Shown piece by piece: positions 8,310-16,702 of a stretch of DNA of 29,043 nucleotides. This stretch comes from Helicobacteraceae bacterium (GTDB taxonomy: Bacteria > Campylobacterota > Campylobacteria > Campylobacterales > SZUA-545): the NCBI GenBank assembly GCA_031275395.1, contig JAISOU010000092.1, forward strand, positions 1-29,043, read 5' to 3'. Numbering within the stretch: position 1 is the stretch's first letter; each line of letters starts with the position of its first letter. The position numbers were made by a program, and so were the translations under genes. Under the pieces are notes generated by a model. That model was not told the origin of the DNA, made no database searches, and saw only the letters and a program-made list of their open reading frames with translations.

Positions 8310-9075
8310 GCGCCGCGCTCCAATGCAGGTGCGCGCCCGTTACGCGCCCCGTAGCGCCGACGTAGCCTATAACGTCGCCCGTTTTAACCCGTTTCCCGTC
8401 CGAAACGTTATGCTTTTCAAGGTGGCAATAGAGGGTAAATAATCCCTCGCCGTGATTAAGCAAAACAAATCGTCCGCAATAAAAATGTTCCCCAAAAAGC
8501 GCGACGTAGCCGCCGGAAGGCGCTTTGATCGGCGTATTTTTGGGCGCGGCGAGATCGGTTCCTCCGTGCGGGTTGCGCGGCGTTTTGTTGATGATCCGCC
8601 TTAAACCAAACCGCGAGCTAATTGGCGCGATTAGCGGCAGGCTCATCTGTAAATCGCCGCGAATATCCTCCGAAAACTTGCCGATCGCCTCTTTTACGAT
8701 CTGGCGCTCCTTTACTACCCGCGCTATGGTTTTTTCGTCTAGCGCCTCCATTCTCGCGTCGATCGTCAGCCTTTGCGTCGGATAACTTTTTTCGCCGATT
8801 CTAAAAGAGGTAATCTCCGTTTTGCCCTCGATTGTATGGTAGCCGATATATTTCGTCTCTTTTGGCTTTGCGCCAAGAGCGATACCGACGATCGCCGCCC
8901 ATTCGCCGCTTGGTAGCTTTTCTATGCGGACGCGCCGATCCTCCATAAAAGCGATCGGCGGTTGTTCGCTAGAAACGCCAAGCAATGGAACGATTGCGAC
9001 GCCTCCCGCGTAACTCGCGTTATCGATCGCCGCCGTCGAAACAAACCACAAAAAGATCAAAAGCGTAAAGCGCAT
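8242..9075 (-). CDS. M23 family metallopeptidase, LytM type
   Basis: This 277-residue exported protein has a signal peptide of about 22 residues. An N-terminal domain of about 120 residues precedes the peptidase. The zinc-site motifs are present: HGGTDLAAP (HxxxD) and GAHLHW (HxH), with the typical GNH-like VLLNHGEGLFTLYCHL strand between them. M23 enzymes cut peptide crosslinks in peptidoglycan; in Campylobacterota relatives help set helical cell shape. All ligand residues are visible, so it is probably active rather than an EnvC-like activator. Confidence 0.9.
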   Translation of the reverse strand: MRFTLLIFLWFVSTAAIDNASYAGGVAIVPLLGVSSEQPPIAFMEDRRVRIEKLPSGEWAAIVGIALGAKPKETKYIGYHTIEGKTEITSFRIGEKSYPTQRLTIDARMEALDEKTIARVVKERQIVKEAIGKFSEDIRGDLQMSLPLIAPISSRFGLRRIINKTPRNPHGGTDLAAPKNTPIKAPSGGYVALFGEHFYCGRFVLLNHGEGLFTLYCHLEKHNVSDGKRVKTGDVIGYVGATGRVTGAHLHWSAALNGAWFDPLLLVGSENVAKLAP

Positions 9076-9151
9076 TCGTTAGTGTGGCTTAAACAACCTT
9101 TTGCGACGCCAAGAAGCGGGATAAAAGGCAAAGGAGGCAAGAAAGGCAACA

Positions 9152-9159
9152 GGGGGGGG
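9152..9159. repeat. Intergenic G8 tract
   Basis: Eight consecutive G lie between the M23 peptidase start (9075) and the HU gene end (9258). The surrounding 180 bp holds no gene I can support. Such tracts change length easily; here it could only affect transcription or RNA, as no reading frame crosses it convincingly. Confidence 0.6.
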
Positions 9160-9230
9160 GCGTATGGATTTAACGATTCGTCTTTATCGCGCCTTCCGCG
9201 CTTCGTAAAACGTGGAAGGGCGAACGTTAT

Positions 9231-9248
9231 CCGCGTTAAAGAACGCGG
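9231..9248 (-). terminator. Hairpin downstream of the HU gene
   Basis: CCGCGTT pairs with AACGCGG around an AAAG loop, 10 bp after the HU stop on the minus strand. There is no T-run, so it is either a weak terminator or an mRNA-end stabiliser. Confidence 0.4.
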
Positions 9249-9257
9249 AAACGCGGT

Positions 9258-9545
9258 TTAAGCGACCGCGTCTTTTAACTTTTTGCCCGCTTTGAAGGCG
9301 ACCGCTTTTTTAGCGGCGATATTTAGGGGCTTCTTGGTCTTTGGGTTGATGCCCTTGCGAGCCGCGCGAGTGCGCACTTCAAACGCGCCAAAACCGACGA
9401 ACTGGACGGAATCGCCCTTATTGAGCGTCGCTACGATCGTATCAAGCGTCGCATTGACCGCTTTTTCTGCGTCCGCTTTGCTAAGCTTCGCAGATTCGGC
9501 GACTTTCGCAATGAAATCTGGCTTGGACAAGGTGTTACCTGCCAT
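9258..9545 (-). CDS. hup: HU/IHF-family nucleoid protein
   Basis: This 95-residue histone-like DNA-binding protein follows the HU pattern throughout: an N-terminal helical part MAGNTLSKPDFIAKVAESAK, the FVGFGAFEVRTRAARKGINP beta-arm with the conserved RxGxNP tip, and a C-terminal KKAVAFKAGKKLKDAV. It bends DNA and packages the chromosome as a homodimer or heterodimer. HU is the best call because IHF-specific residues are not evident. It is monocistronic, 170 bp from the next divergent gene. Confidence 0.95.
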   Translation of the reverse strand: MAGNTLSKPDFIAKVAESAKLSKADAEKAVNATLDTIVATLNKGDSVQFVGFGAFEVRTRAARKGINPKTKKPLNIAAKKAVAFKAGKKLKDAVA

Positions 9546-9715
9546 AGTGATTATCCTTGAATTTGAGATATGAACGCTAGGATTGTAATGTCGTTTTTCT
9601 TAAAGCCGGTTTTTGCGCCGCTTTTTTTGCTAAAATTTATCGTTTGAACCGCGTAATCGGTTCGTATTTTTACTCAAATTGGATACCAAATGACCTTGTC
9701 GCAAGAGAAATTAAG

Positions 9716-10612
9716 ATGTTTATTTTTGGAATAGTCGCTTCTAAACAGCGTCGGATCAATCACGCCTCAAAACTAAGCGTGATCGTGTTGGCGCTTGTGG
9801 CGATCGCCTCCGCTTTTCTAATCGCGCCGGCATATTTATATTGGTTTAGCGATCTTGTCGCGCCTAGAAAGAACGTTTTACTGATCGAGGAGCGCAAAGT
9901 AGCCTCTCCAAGCGATCTGGAACGCTTCAACGAAAAACTTGTCAAACCCGTCGTCTATCTTAACGCGCCAAAATTAGCCGATCTGAACTCGTCGGAGCGC
10001 AAAGATCGCTTTATCGAGATCATTTTGCCGTCGATCTTGATCGTAAAACATCGGCGCGCGCAGGAGCGCGCGCTGGCGATAGTCATTTCTCAAAAGTTTT
10101 ATCCAAACCGCGCCGAACGACGTTTTATGAGCGGATTGCTTGAAGCCTACCGCGCCAAAGATTTAGACGATCTGCTTTTGAAACTGCAAACCCACCCAAA
10201 CAGCGTCGCCATCGCGCAGGCGGCGCTTGAAAGCGCGTGGGGCGTTTCAAACGTGTTCGCCGAAACGAACAACCTTTTTGGCGTATGGTCGTTTAAAACC
10301 GACGAGCCGCGCTATCTAGCCGTTACGCGTAGAAACGGGCGAAAGGTATTCGTTCGCCGCTACAAGTCCATATACGATTCGATCGAGGATTATTTTCTCG
10401 TCTTGGCTATCGGCGTCGCCTTCGAGGATTTCCGCGAAACGCGCTCGTCGCCCGCCGATCCCGTAGTTTTGGTAGGATACCTAGAACGATACTCGGAACA
10501 GCGCGACGAATATGTAAAAAAGTTGCGCCGTCTGATCGAAACCAACAATCTGACAAGATTTGACGACTATGCGCTTGATCCGCAATATATCGTCGAGAAA
10601 GCGGCTTTATGA
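9716..10612 (+). CDS. Bax-like glucosaminidase, membrane anchored
   Basis: This 298-residue protein has one N-terminal membrane helix (about residues 18-40) and a C-terminal glucosaminidase domain. The catalytic Glu is in AQAALESAWGVSNVFAETNNLFGVWSF, the mannosyl-glycoprotein endo-beta-N-acetylglucosaminidase pattern shared with FlgJ and Bax. It most likely cuts peptidoglycan glycan strands on the periplasmic side. The ATG at 9716 is chosen because the hydrophobic anchor begins soon after; upstream in-frame codons show no homology. It overlaps the glutaminase gene by ATGA. Confidence 0.82.
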   Translation: MFIFGIVASKQRRINHASKLSVIVLALVAIASAFLIAPAYLYWFSDLVAPRKNVLLIEERKVASPSDLERFNEKLVKPVVYLNAPKLADLNSSERKDRFIEIILPSILIVKHRRAQERALAIVISQKFYPNRAERRFMSGLLEAYRAKDLDDLLLKLQTHPNSVAIAQAALESAWGVSNVFAETNNLFGVWSFKTDEPRYLAVTRRNGRKVFVRRYKSIYDSIEDYFLVLAIGVAFEDFRETRSSPADPVVLVGYLERYSEQRDEYVKKLRRLIETNNLTRFDDYALDPQYIVEKAAL

Positions 10613-11526
10613 ATCTACAAACGACCCTAAACGAAGTGGCGAGCGAGGTAAGAAGCCTGCTTGGCAAAGGAAGCGTGGCAAACTACATTCCCGCGCTTGC
10701 GATCGCCGATCCTACAAAGTTCGCTATGGCGATCGCGACCGTTCAGGGCGACGTTTTTTGCGTAGGCGACTGCGACGAGCTTTTTTCTATTCAAAGTATC
10801 TCGAAGGTTTTCGCTTTAACGCAGGCTTTTAAGATTTTGGATTCCGATCTGTGGCGCAGAGTCGATCGAGAAAACGCCGGAAGCGAGTTTAATTCGCTTT
10901 TGGCGCTGGAGCTTAGCGCGGGGATTCCAAGAAACCCGCTTAGCAACGCGGGCGCGATCGTTACGACCGACGTTATTTTGACCGAAAGGGGCAAAGAAAC
11001 GAAAGCGTCGCTTTTGGAGTTTTTTCGCGTTAGAAGCGGCAATATGTCGATTGATTTCAACGAGGAGATCGCGCAGCTTGAAAGCGAACACGGGCGGCGC
11101 ACAAAGGCGTTGGCGTATCTGATCGCGAGTTTTAAGAATCTTGAAAATCACCCGCAAACCGTTTCTATGCTCTACTTTTATCAGTGCGCTATGGAGGCTT
11201 CTTGCGTCGATTTGGCGCGATCGCTGCTTTTTCTAGCCAATAAAGGGGTATGCCCGATCAGCCAAGAACACGTGATCAGCGCTTCGCAGGCAAAGCGAAT
11301 CAACTCGATCTTGCTTACCTGCGGACACTACGACGTTTCTGGGGATTTCGCCTTTCGCGTTGGGCTGCCGGGCAAAAGTTGCGTCAGCGGAGCGATCGCG
11401 GCGCTCGTGCCGGGCAAAATGGCGATCGCGGCGTGGTCGCCCGCTTTGAATAAAGACGGCGTTTCGCTCGTGGCAAGCGCGGCGTTGGAGATTTTTGCGA
11501 CAAAAACGGGATTATCCGTATTTTAA
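10609..11526 (+). CDS. glsA: Glutaminase
   Basis: This 305-residue serine-dependent enzyme of the beta-lactamase-like fold hydrolyses glutamine to glutamate and ammonia. The catalytic S-x-x-K lies in FSIQSISKVFALTQAF, and other conserved segments are IPRNPLSNAGAI, the NMSIDFNE...ESE region and the C-terminal VSGAIAALVPGKMAIAAWSP. The length matches bacterial GlsA (about 305-310). It is co-translated with the glucosaminidase (4-bp overlap), which is an unusual partner. A GCGATCG hairpin follows the stop. Confidence 0.95.
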   Translation: MNLQTTLNEVASEVRSLLGKGSVANYIPALAIADPTKFAMAIATVQGDVFCVGDCDELFSIQSISKVFALTQAFKILDSDLWRRVDRENAGSEFNSLLALELSAGIPRNPLSNAGAIVTTDVILTERGKETKASLLEFFRVRSGNMSIDFNEEIAQLESEHGRRTKALAYLIASFKNLENHPQTVSMLYFYQCAMEASCVDLARSLLFLANKGVCPISQEHVISASQAKRINSILLTCGHYDVSGDFAFRVGLPGKSCVSGAIAALVPGKMAIAAWSPALNKDGVSLVASAALEIFATKTGLSVF

Positions 11527-11530
11527 GGCG

Positions 11531-11547
11531 CGATCGCAAAGCGATCG
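11531..11547 (+). terminator. Hairpin after glsA
   Basis: CGATCGC (11531-11537) pairs perfectly with GCGATCG (11541-11547) around AAA, 5 bp after the glutaminase stop. Only TTG follows, so it is a weak intrinsic terminator at best. A TATACT hexamer at 11554-11559 may be the -10 of the next gene. Confidence 0.4.
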
Positions 11548-11617
11548 TTGATATATACTATCGGAAATAAAAAGCGGCAAAACGCGCTAAAGTAAGTTTA
11601 ACGTTAAGGAGAATGTT

Positions 11618-11965
11618 ATGACGATACCGTCAATAAAGGCGTATTTTGACGCAAAAGCCGGCGACGCGGACTTAATTCATAATTATTTTGACGAGAATAT
11701 TTGTATTGAAGATACGGGCGAAAATAATGTCGTCAGCGGTTTTAATAATTGTAAAAATTGGCTCAAAGAAAAGAGCCGACAATATAAAATGGAAACCAAA
11801 ATTATCGATTTAACGACCGATACAAACGGAATAACGAAAGTTTCAGTATTGGTTAGCGGAGATTTTTCGCAGAACGCTTTTGCGTTTGATTATTATTTTA
11901 CAATTATAAACGATAAGATAAAAAAGGTAAAAATAATTTATACGGGGGGAATAAATAGTGGTTAG
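11618..11965 (+). CDS. NTF2/SnoaL-like protein
   Basis: This 115-residue protein has a strong Shine-Dalgarno (AAGGAGAATGTTATG). It begins with MTIPSIKAYFDAKAGDADLI and shows the helix-helix-strand pattern of the SnoaL/NTF2-like fold: an early FDENICIEDTG strand, VVSGFNNCKNWLKEKSRQYK, and paired C-terminal strands KVSVLVSGDF and FAFDYYFTIINDKIKKVKIIYTG. Such proteins are often isomerases, binding proteins or of unknown role; I assign no reaction. It is AT-richer than the chromosomal genes to its left and marks the left part of the acquired island. Confidence 0.65.
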   Translation: MTIPSIKAYFDAKAGDADLIHNYFDENICIEDTGENNVVSGFNNCKNWLKEKSRQYKMETKIIDLTTDTNGITKVSVLVSGDFSQNAFAFDYYFTIINDKIKKVKIIYTGGINSG

Positions 11966-12107
11966 TATCGCAACTCTATGCGCGGCGGTATGGAGTTTGA
12001 TTGGCTATTTTTGTTATATTTGCGCGCATTTGGGCGGGCGCTCTTTGCTTCGCAAAGCCCTTATATGCCAGCCAAAATGTCGCAAACAGCCGAAACGTTA
12101 TGCGTAA
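11958..12107 (+). CDS. Possible small membrane peptide
   Basis: A GTG-started open frame of 49 codons overlaps the end of the NTF2-like gene. It has one hydrophobic stretch (about residues 3-25) and a Cys/Arg/Lys-rich tail. No clear Shine-Dalgarno or homology supports it, and the stretch may simply be junction sequence. Low confidence. Confidence 0.2.
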   Translation: MVSIATLCAAVWSLIGYFCYICAHLGGRSLLRKALICQPKCRKQPKRYA

Positions 12108-12144
12108 TGCCCAAAAAACTGTTGAAAATATGAATAAAAAGCAC

Positions 12145-12173
12145 TTGACAAATTTTTTTCTTTATGATATACT
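12145..12173 (+). promoter_or_regulatory. Consensus sigma-70 promoter for the EcoRV-like gene
   Basis: TTGACA (12145-12150) and TATACT (12168-12173) are separated by exactly 17 bp. The predicted transcription start (about 12180) falls at the ATG at 12181, so the endonuclease mRNA would be leaderless or nearly so. No Shine-Dalgarno precedes that ATG. Confidence 0.7.
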
Positions 12174-12180
12174 TCAATAT

Positions 12181-13024
12181 ATGGAAAATAATACACTTTA
12201 CAAGGATATTTTCACGAGAGAACTTCAAAAATTCCTTGAAACCATACTCTCATATGTCAGTACTTCAAATGGTCAATGGAGCATCAAGGGATTTATAGAT
12301 ATTTATAAAAATATATATACAATATCCTCAGATACCAAAATTGTATCAAAAATATTGGAAATACATCTTTTCCCCAAAATACTTGAATTTGCCGAACAAC
12401 ATAATTACAAGATTGTATTAGCAGATCATCAAAATTATTATCCTGATATATCTTTTATTGATAAGGCAAATGAAAATATTAAATTTGCTGTTGATTTTAA
12501 AACTACATACAGAAATCCCGAAAATAATGAATTATGCAATGGTTTTACACTTGGATCGCATGGTGAATATTTTATAAATAGGGCAAGCAGAAAAAATATC
12601 CAATTTCCATACGAAGAATATTTAGGACATTTTTGTTTAGGAATAATTTATGACAGAGTTGAAAGTAGAAAAATTGATGAAACAGCATCCTATAAAATAG
12701 AACACTTAAAATCAATACCTTCTGTTGTAAGGAATTTTGATTTCTTTATTGTGGAAAAGTGGAAAATAGCTAGTGACAAAAGTGGTAGCGGAAACACAGC
12801 AAACATTGGAAGTATAAATAACATTAAAGATATAAAAAATGGAAATGGCATATTTTCAAAACTTGGAGAAGATTGGTTTGATGATTAATTGGAAAAATTA
12901 TAACAAGATTATAAAACCAAATTCAAAGGGAGAAAAAATAAGAAGTTTATATGATTTTGTTATCTATAGAAAAGGCAATATTGAATTAATTGTTCCCAAA
13001 CGTACGGGGCGGAATAATGCGTAA
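12181..13024 (+). pseudogene. EcoRV-like type II restriction endonuclease, frameshifted
   Basis: The main frame encodes an EcoRV homologue. The catalytic PD-(D/E)xK residues are D89 (NYYPDISF), D105 and K107 (FAVDFKTTY), with the same spacing as EcoRV D74/D90/K92. The recognition-loop segment SGSGNTANIGSI matches EcoRV SGSGNTTNIGSI, and SSDTKI and FTLGSHG also align. The frame stops at 12888 after EDWFDD. The EcoRV-like C terminus (NWKNYNKI...IRSLYDFVIYRKG) continues in the +1 frame to 13024, so one extra base near 12886 splits the gene. If intact it would be about 280 residues, cutting GATATC by homology. The AT-rich composition, unlike the chromosome, indicates transfer. The ATG at 12181 is chosen over earlier in-frame codons because of the promoter position. 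Confidence 0.85.
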
Positions 13025-13965
13025 AATAATTATACCTCCGATAAAAAGTCAAGGGATAAAAACGAAATTAGTACTCATGGATTTCTGCCATAATTCCAAA
13101 ATATAATGTCCGATGGATAGAACCTTTCATGGGAACAGGAGTTGTTGCATTTAACATAACGTCAAAAAAACATTTACTATCTGATATTAATCCCCATGTA
13201 ATCAATTTTTATAATGCAATAAAACACAACGAAGTGACACCTTTAGTTGTTAAAGAATATTTAGAAACAGAAGGTATGAAATTAAAACTGGCAAATGATA
13301 ATGGCTATGAGCATTATAAATTTATCAGAGACCGGTTTAATGAACAATTTGAGCCGTTAGATTTTCTATTTTTGTCACGAGCAGGTTTTAATGGCATGAT
13401 ACGATTTAACGGTAAGGGAAAATGGAATATTCCCTTTTGTAAAAAACCAGAACGATTCAGTAAGGCGTATATCACCAAAATTGTAAATCAAGTGGCAAAA
13501 GTATCGCAATTGCTTAATGAAGATTTTATATTCATTAATAAAGATTTTAGAGAAATAATACCTCTTGCAAATGTGGGAGATACTATTTATTGTGATCCTC
13601 CGTATCATGGACGTTATGTTGATTATTATAATGGCTGGACAGATGATGATGAACATGATTTGTATGAATTATTATTAAATACAAAAGCACAATTTATTTT
13701 ATCCACATGGTACCACAATGATTTTAGAGAGAATGATATGGTGAAAAAATATTGGGATAGATTTAATATAGTAACCAAAGATCATTTTTATCATTCTGGA
13801 GGAAAAATTGAGAATAGAAACAGTATTGTAGAGGCATTGGTTTTTAATTTTGAAACAGATATAAATAAACATAATTATGAACCAATAGAACAAGAAATTC
13901 AATATACCCTATTTAGTAGATCTGCAAGATATAGTACAAAACGAATTAAAGAAACCATTGGATAA
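13017..13965 (+). pseudogene. M.EcoRV-like adenine methyltransferase, frameshifted
   Basis: This is the N6-adenine methyltransferase of the Dam/alpha class that pairs with EcoRV-like enzymes. The first part MRKIIIPPIKSQGIKTKLV (from 13017) matches the M.EcoRV N terminus. The rest, from WISAIIPKYNVRWIEPFMGTG onward, is in the +1 frame and runs to 13965. The SAM motif is EPFMGTGVVAFN, the catalytic motif is CDPPY, and SRAGFNGMIRFNGKGKWNIP is family-typical. A single extra base near 13072 separates the two parts. A truncated product starting at the internal ATG at 13129 would lack part of the SAM-binding region, so it is probably inactive. The gene overlaps the endonuclease end by 8 bp. Confidence 0.85.
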
Positions 13966-14103
13966 AATACGGCACTTCGCACAATAGATTTGTTTACGCT
14001 TCGCCGCCGGTAGGCGGTTCGGGCTTTGGTTTCGCTTCGCGCTTTCTAGCGCCTTATTTCGCCTACATTATACCTATCTCCCCAAAAAATGTTTAAAAAT
14101 ATA

Positions 14104-14131
14104 TTGACAAAAATGATAGAATAAATATGAT
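14104..14131 (+). promoter_or_regulatory. Sigma-70-like promoter before the kinase remnant
   Basis: TTGACA (14104-14109) and TATGAT (14126-14131) have 16-bp spacing, upstream of an AGGA Shine-Dalgarno and the ATG at 14157. The 13966-14103 stretch before it shows no gene; it holds GC-rich imperfect hairpins and looks like junction sequence between acquired and resident DNA. Confidence 0.5.
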
Positions 14132-14156
14132 TTTATAAAAATCGTAGGAAATAACA

Positions 14157-14368
14157 ATGGTTATTCTAATTGGCGGCGCGGGATATGTTGGTAAAACCTT
14201 AATAGCTCAGAAATTAAAAGTATTAAGCGCTACATTATAGAAAATAAAAGTAATAAATTAGCGCGCGTAGAAAACAATATAAAGTATTTTGAAATAAATG
14301 GGGATTATGAAAAAGAGATTGAAAATATATGCGAATGGATAAAAGAAGAGCTAAATCAACGCAATTAG
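14157..14368 (+). pseudogene. Remnant of a P-loop kinase-like ATPase
   Basis: The first frame reads MVILIGGAGYVGKTLIAQKL, with a Walker A GGAGYVGKT, and stops at 14240. A second frame overlapping it continues as KRYIIENKSNKLARVENNI then YFEINGDYEKEIENICEWI, ending at 14368. Together they look like the two ends of a small AAA/kinase-type NTPase (normally about 160-190 residues) with the middle deleted and the frame lost. A promoter and a Shine-Dalgarno remain in front. It cannot make a working enzyme. Confidence 0.6.
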
Positions 14369-14474
14369 GACATTGCATAGATGGAATACCGCTCCGCTAT
14401 AGGAGCGCTCGATTGTTTGCAACGAGCGAGGAGGCGGAAACTTCCGCGCCAAAAACGGGATTTACGCATTTTAA

Positions 14475-14517
14475 TTGATACATATCAATTTTTTGGTTTT
14501 GTTTAATGGAGTATACT
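14475..14517 (+). promoter_or_regulatory. FNR/CRP-type operator and -10 of nrfHA
   Basis: TTGAT-ACAT-ATCAA at 14475-14488 is a perfect match to the FNR consensus TTGATNNNNATCAA. A TATACT -10 sits at 14512-14517, so the predicted start is about 14523 and the operator centre is near -41.5, the class II activator position. This predicts anaerobic or nitrogen-oxide-responsive activation of nrfHA by a CRP/FNR-family regulator; which protein binds is not encoded here. Confidence 0.75.
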
Positions 14518-14555
14518 CTTTAGGTTACCCACATTTCAAGAAATGGAGGGCGGGA

Positions 14556-15074
14556 ATGAAAAAGAAAAAGGCGTTAGTCGCGTTAGCCGTAGGCGCTTTT
14601 CTCGTTGCGATCGGCGCGTTTTTCTACACGCTTAAAGTTGCGAAGGCTACGAGCTACCTTAGCGACGATTCTAGCGCCTGTATTAACTGCCACGTAATGA
14701 ACGTTTCATACGCTACTTGGGAACATAGCGCGCATAGAGAGGCGGCAAAATGCGTCGATTGTCATCTGCCTAGCGAAGGGATCGCCAAATATATCGCCAA
14801 AGCCCGCGACGGCTTTAACCACGCGAGCGCTTTTACGTTTGGAGATTTCAAACAGCCGATCAAAATTAGCGAAGACGGCGCGAAACGCGTTCAGGCAAAT
14901 TGCGTTTCTTGCCACTCTGAAACGGTAAAAACGATCGAACGAAACGCCGCTCTAAACCATCGCTTCGACGAAGAGGATCGCCCCTGTTGGTCATGCCATC
15001 GCGAAACGCCGCACGGCTCTGTTCGCGCTTTGAGCGCCGCGCCCAATACGCTGGGCGTTCGCAACGTTAAATAA
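14556..15074 (+). CDS. nrfH: NrfH, tetrahaem membrane quinol dehydrogenase subunit
   Basis: This 172-residue NapC/NirT-family cytochrome anchors NrfA and passes electrons from menaquinol to it. One N-terminal helix (about residues 6-26) holds it in the membrane, and four haem motifs follow: CINCH, CVDCH, CVSCH and CWSCH. The start ATG at 14556 has GGAGGG 5 bp upstream; a longer upstream reading would place the helix internally. It is followed 16 bp later by nrfA, the usual NrfHA order in epsilonproteobacteria. Confidence 0.96.
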   Translation: MKKKKALVALAVGAFLVAIGAFFYTLKVAKATSYLSDDSSACINCHVMNVSYATWEHSAHREAAKCVDCHLPSEGIAKYIAKARDGFNHASAFTFGDFKQPIKISEDGAKRVQANCVSCHSETVKTIERNAALNHRFDEEDRPCWSCHRETPHGSVRALSAAPNTLGVRNVK

Positions 15075-15090
15075 AACAAGGAGGAAAAAT

Positions 15091-16611
15091 ATGAAAAAGT
15101 ATATCGCGCTTTTAAGCGTTTCGCTTATAGCGATCGTAGCGTTAGGCTTTCTGGCTACGGACATAAACGCAAAGGAAGAAGAAAGAAAACAGATCAACGC
15201 GGGCAGACCGATCGCAATAGAAAAGCCTACTTTTACTTCGCAGTGGAAGCGTTATTTTCCGCGTCAGTTTGACGGTTGGAAAAAGACCAAAACAAGCGTA
15301 GATATAGTCGATATGATCGACAAATATCCCGCGCTTGCAATCGTGTGGGCGGGCTATCCTTTTAGCAAGGATTACAACGCGCCGCGAGGACATTACTACT
15401 CCGTGCAGGACAACGTCAATACGCTTCGCGTGGGCGCTCCAAGCGAGAAGGTCGATAGCCCGCTTTATACCGCCTGTTGGACGTGTAAATCGCCCGACGT
15501 CGTTCGACTGATGGAAACTAGGGGCGATATGGAGTTTTATACGGGCAAATGGAATAAATGGGGAAGCGAGATTGTCAATCCGATTGGTTGTTACGACTGC
15601 CACGATAAAGATACCCGCGAATTAAAAGTGAAGCGATCGTTTCTCGATAAAGGCTTACAGGAGGCTAAATTGCCTATTTTCGCGGACTCTACGCACCAGA
15701 CAAAGCGCGATCTTGTATGCGCCCAATGCCACAGCGAATACTATTTTCGTCCGATGCAAAACGGCGAAACGACGGCTATGGTCGTTACTCTTCCTTGGAA
15801 AAACGGTTTGGGGGTAGAGGAGCAGATAAGCTACTACAACGATGGCAAAAACTTTCCAAACGGAAAGCCGTTTTTTGATTATGAAAACAAAATCTCAAAA
15901 GCGAAAATTGTCAAAGCGCAGCACCCCGATTACGAGTTGCACTTAACGGGTATTCACGGCAAAAACGGCGTTTCTTGCGCCGACTGCCATATGCCGTATA
16001 AACAAGAAGGCGCGGTCAAGTATTCCGATCACCGCGTTCAAAGCCCGTTTGAAACTATGGATACAAGCTGTATGGTTTGCCACAGAGAGAGCGAAGGCAA
16101 ACTTAAAGCGATCTTACAAGAAAAATACGATCGCAAGGAGTTGTTGTTTGGCATAACGGTCAATAACCTCGCAAGCGCGCATCTCGAAGCAAAACACGCG
16201 TGGTATAGCGGCGCAAGCGACGCGGAAATGGCAAAGGCGCTTAATTTGATCCGCGAAGGGCAGTGGAGATGGGATTATGCGGTAGCAAGCCACGGAGGAT
16301 TTTTCCACGCTCCCGACGAAACGCTATTTATACTCGCAAAGGCTAACGACTACGCGCAGCAAGCTCGCGTCGCGTTGAAAGAGATTTTAGACAAACACGG
16401 CGCGGCAAATTACGTCGTCCCAGATTTTAGTTCCAAAGAGAAGGCGCAGGCGCTTGCGGGTTGGGATATGGAAAAACTTACCGCCGAGAAACGGACGTTC
16501 AAAGATACGCTTGAACAAACGTGGATCAAAGCGGCGAAAGAAAACGGCGTTTTAGACGAGGCGCTAAGAGATTACAAAGACGATCGCGCCTCTTGGTTTG
16601 GCTCGAAATAA
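15091..16611 (+). CDS. nrfA: NrfA, ammonia-forming cytochrome c nitrite reductase
   Basis: This 506-residue periplasmic pentahaem enzyme reduces nitrite to ammonium with six electrons. A signal peptide covers about residues 1-25. The active-site haem motif is the diagnostic CWTCK (129-133), with a Lys ligand, and four CxxCH motifs follow: CYDCH, CAQCH, CADCH and CMVCH. The segments AHLEAKHAW and YAVASHGGFFHAPDE supply distal haem ligands. It forms a complex with NrfH and lets the cell respire nitrite anaerobically and detoxify NO. The length matches Wolinella and Campylobacter NrfA. A strong hairpin follows the stop. Confidence 0.97.
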   Translation: MKKYIALLSVSLIAIVALGFLATDINAKEEERKQINAGRPIAIEKPTFTSQWKRYFPRQFDGWKKTKTSVDIVDMIDKYPALAIVWAGYPFSKDYNAPRGHYYSVQDNVNTLRVGAPSEKVDSPLYTACWTCKSPDVVRLMETRGDMEFYTGKWNKWGSEIVNPIGCYDCHDKDTRELKVKRSFLDKGLQEAKLPIFADSTHQTKRDLVCAQCHSEYYFRPMQNGETTAMVVTLPWKNGLGVEEQISYYNDGKNFPNGKPFFDYENKISKAKIVKAQHPDYELHLTGIHGKNGVSCADCHMPYKQEGAVKYSDHRVQSPFETMDTSCMVCHRESEGKLKAILQEKYDRKELLFGITVNNLASAHLEAKHAWYSGASDAEMAKALNLIREGQWRWDYAVASHGGFFHAPDETLFILAKANDYAQQARVALKEILDKHGAANYVVPDFSSKEKAQALAGWDMEKLTAEKRTFKDTLEQTWIKAAKENGVLDEALRDYKDDRASWFGSK

Positions 16612-16616
16612 TTGAC

Positions 16617-16679
16617 GCGGGATTTAGCTCAATATAGGCGTTAAATCCCGCCGCCTTTGTCAAAGGTCGCCGTTTTTTT
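16617..16679 (+). terminator. Terminator of nrfHA
   Basis: GCGGGATTTA (16617-16626) pairs perfectly with TAAATCCCGC (16642-16651). A second short stem, CCTTT-GTC-AAAGG, follows, then a run of seven T at about 16673-16679. This ends the nrfHA transcript and is the last resident feature before the foreign element. Confidence 0.75.
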
Positions 16680-16702
16680 CGTTATTCCCTCGCCCTTTCT
16701 CG

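Noticed and set aside
9076-9257. A 99-codon rightward open frame across 8962-9261
   Set aside because: It runs antisense to the M23 gene start and through the G8 tract, with low-complexity Lys/Gly sequence and no start signal.
13966-14103. A possible gene or insertion-sequence end between the R-M remnant and the kinase remnant
   Set aside because: No open frame, inverted-repeat pair or target duplication is visible; only GC-rich imperfect hairpins.
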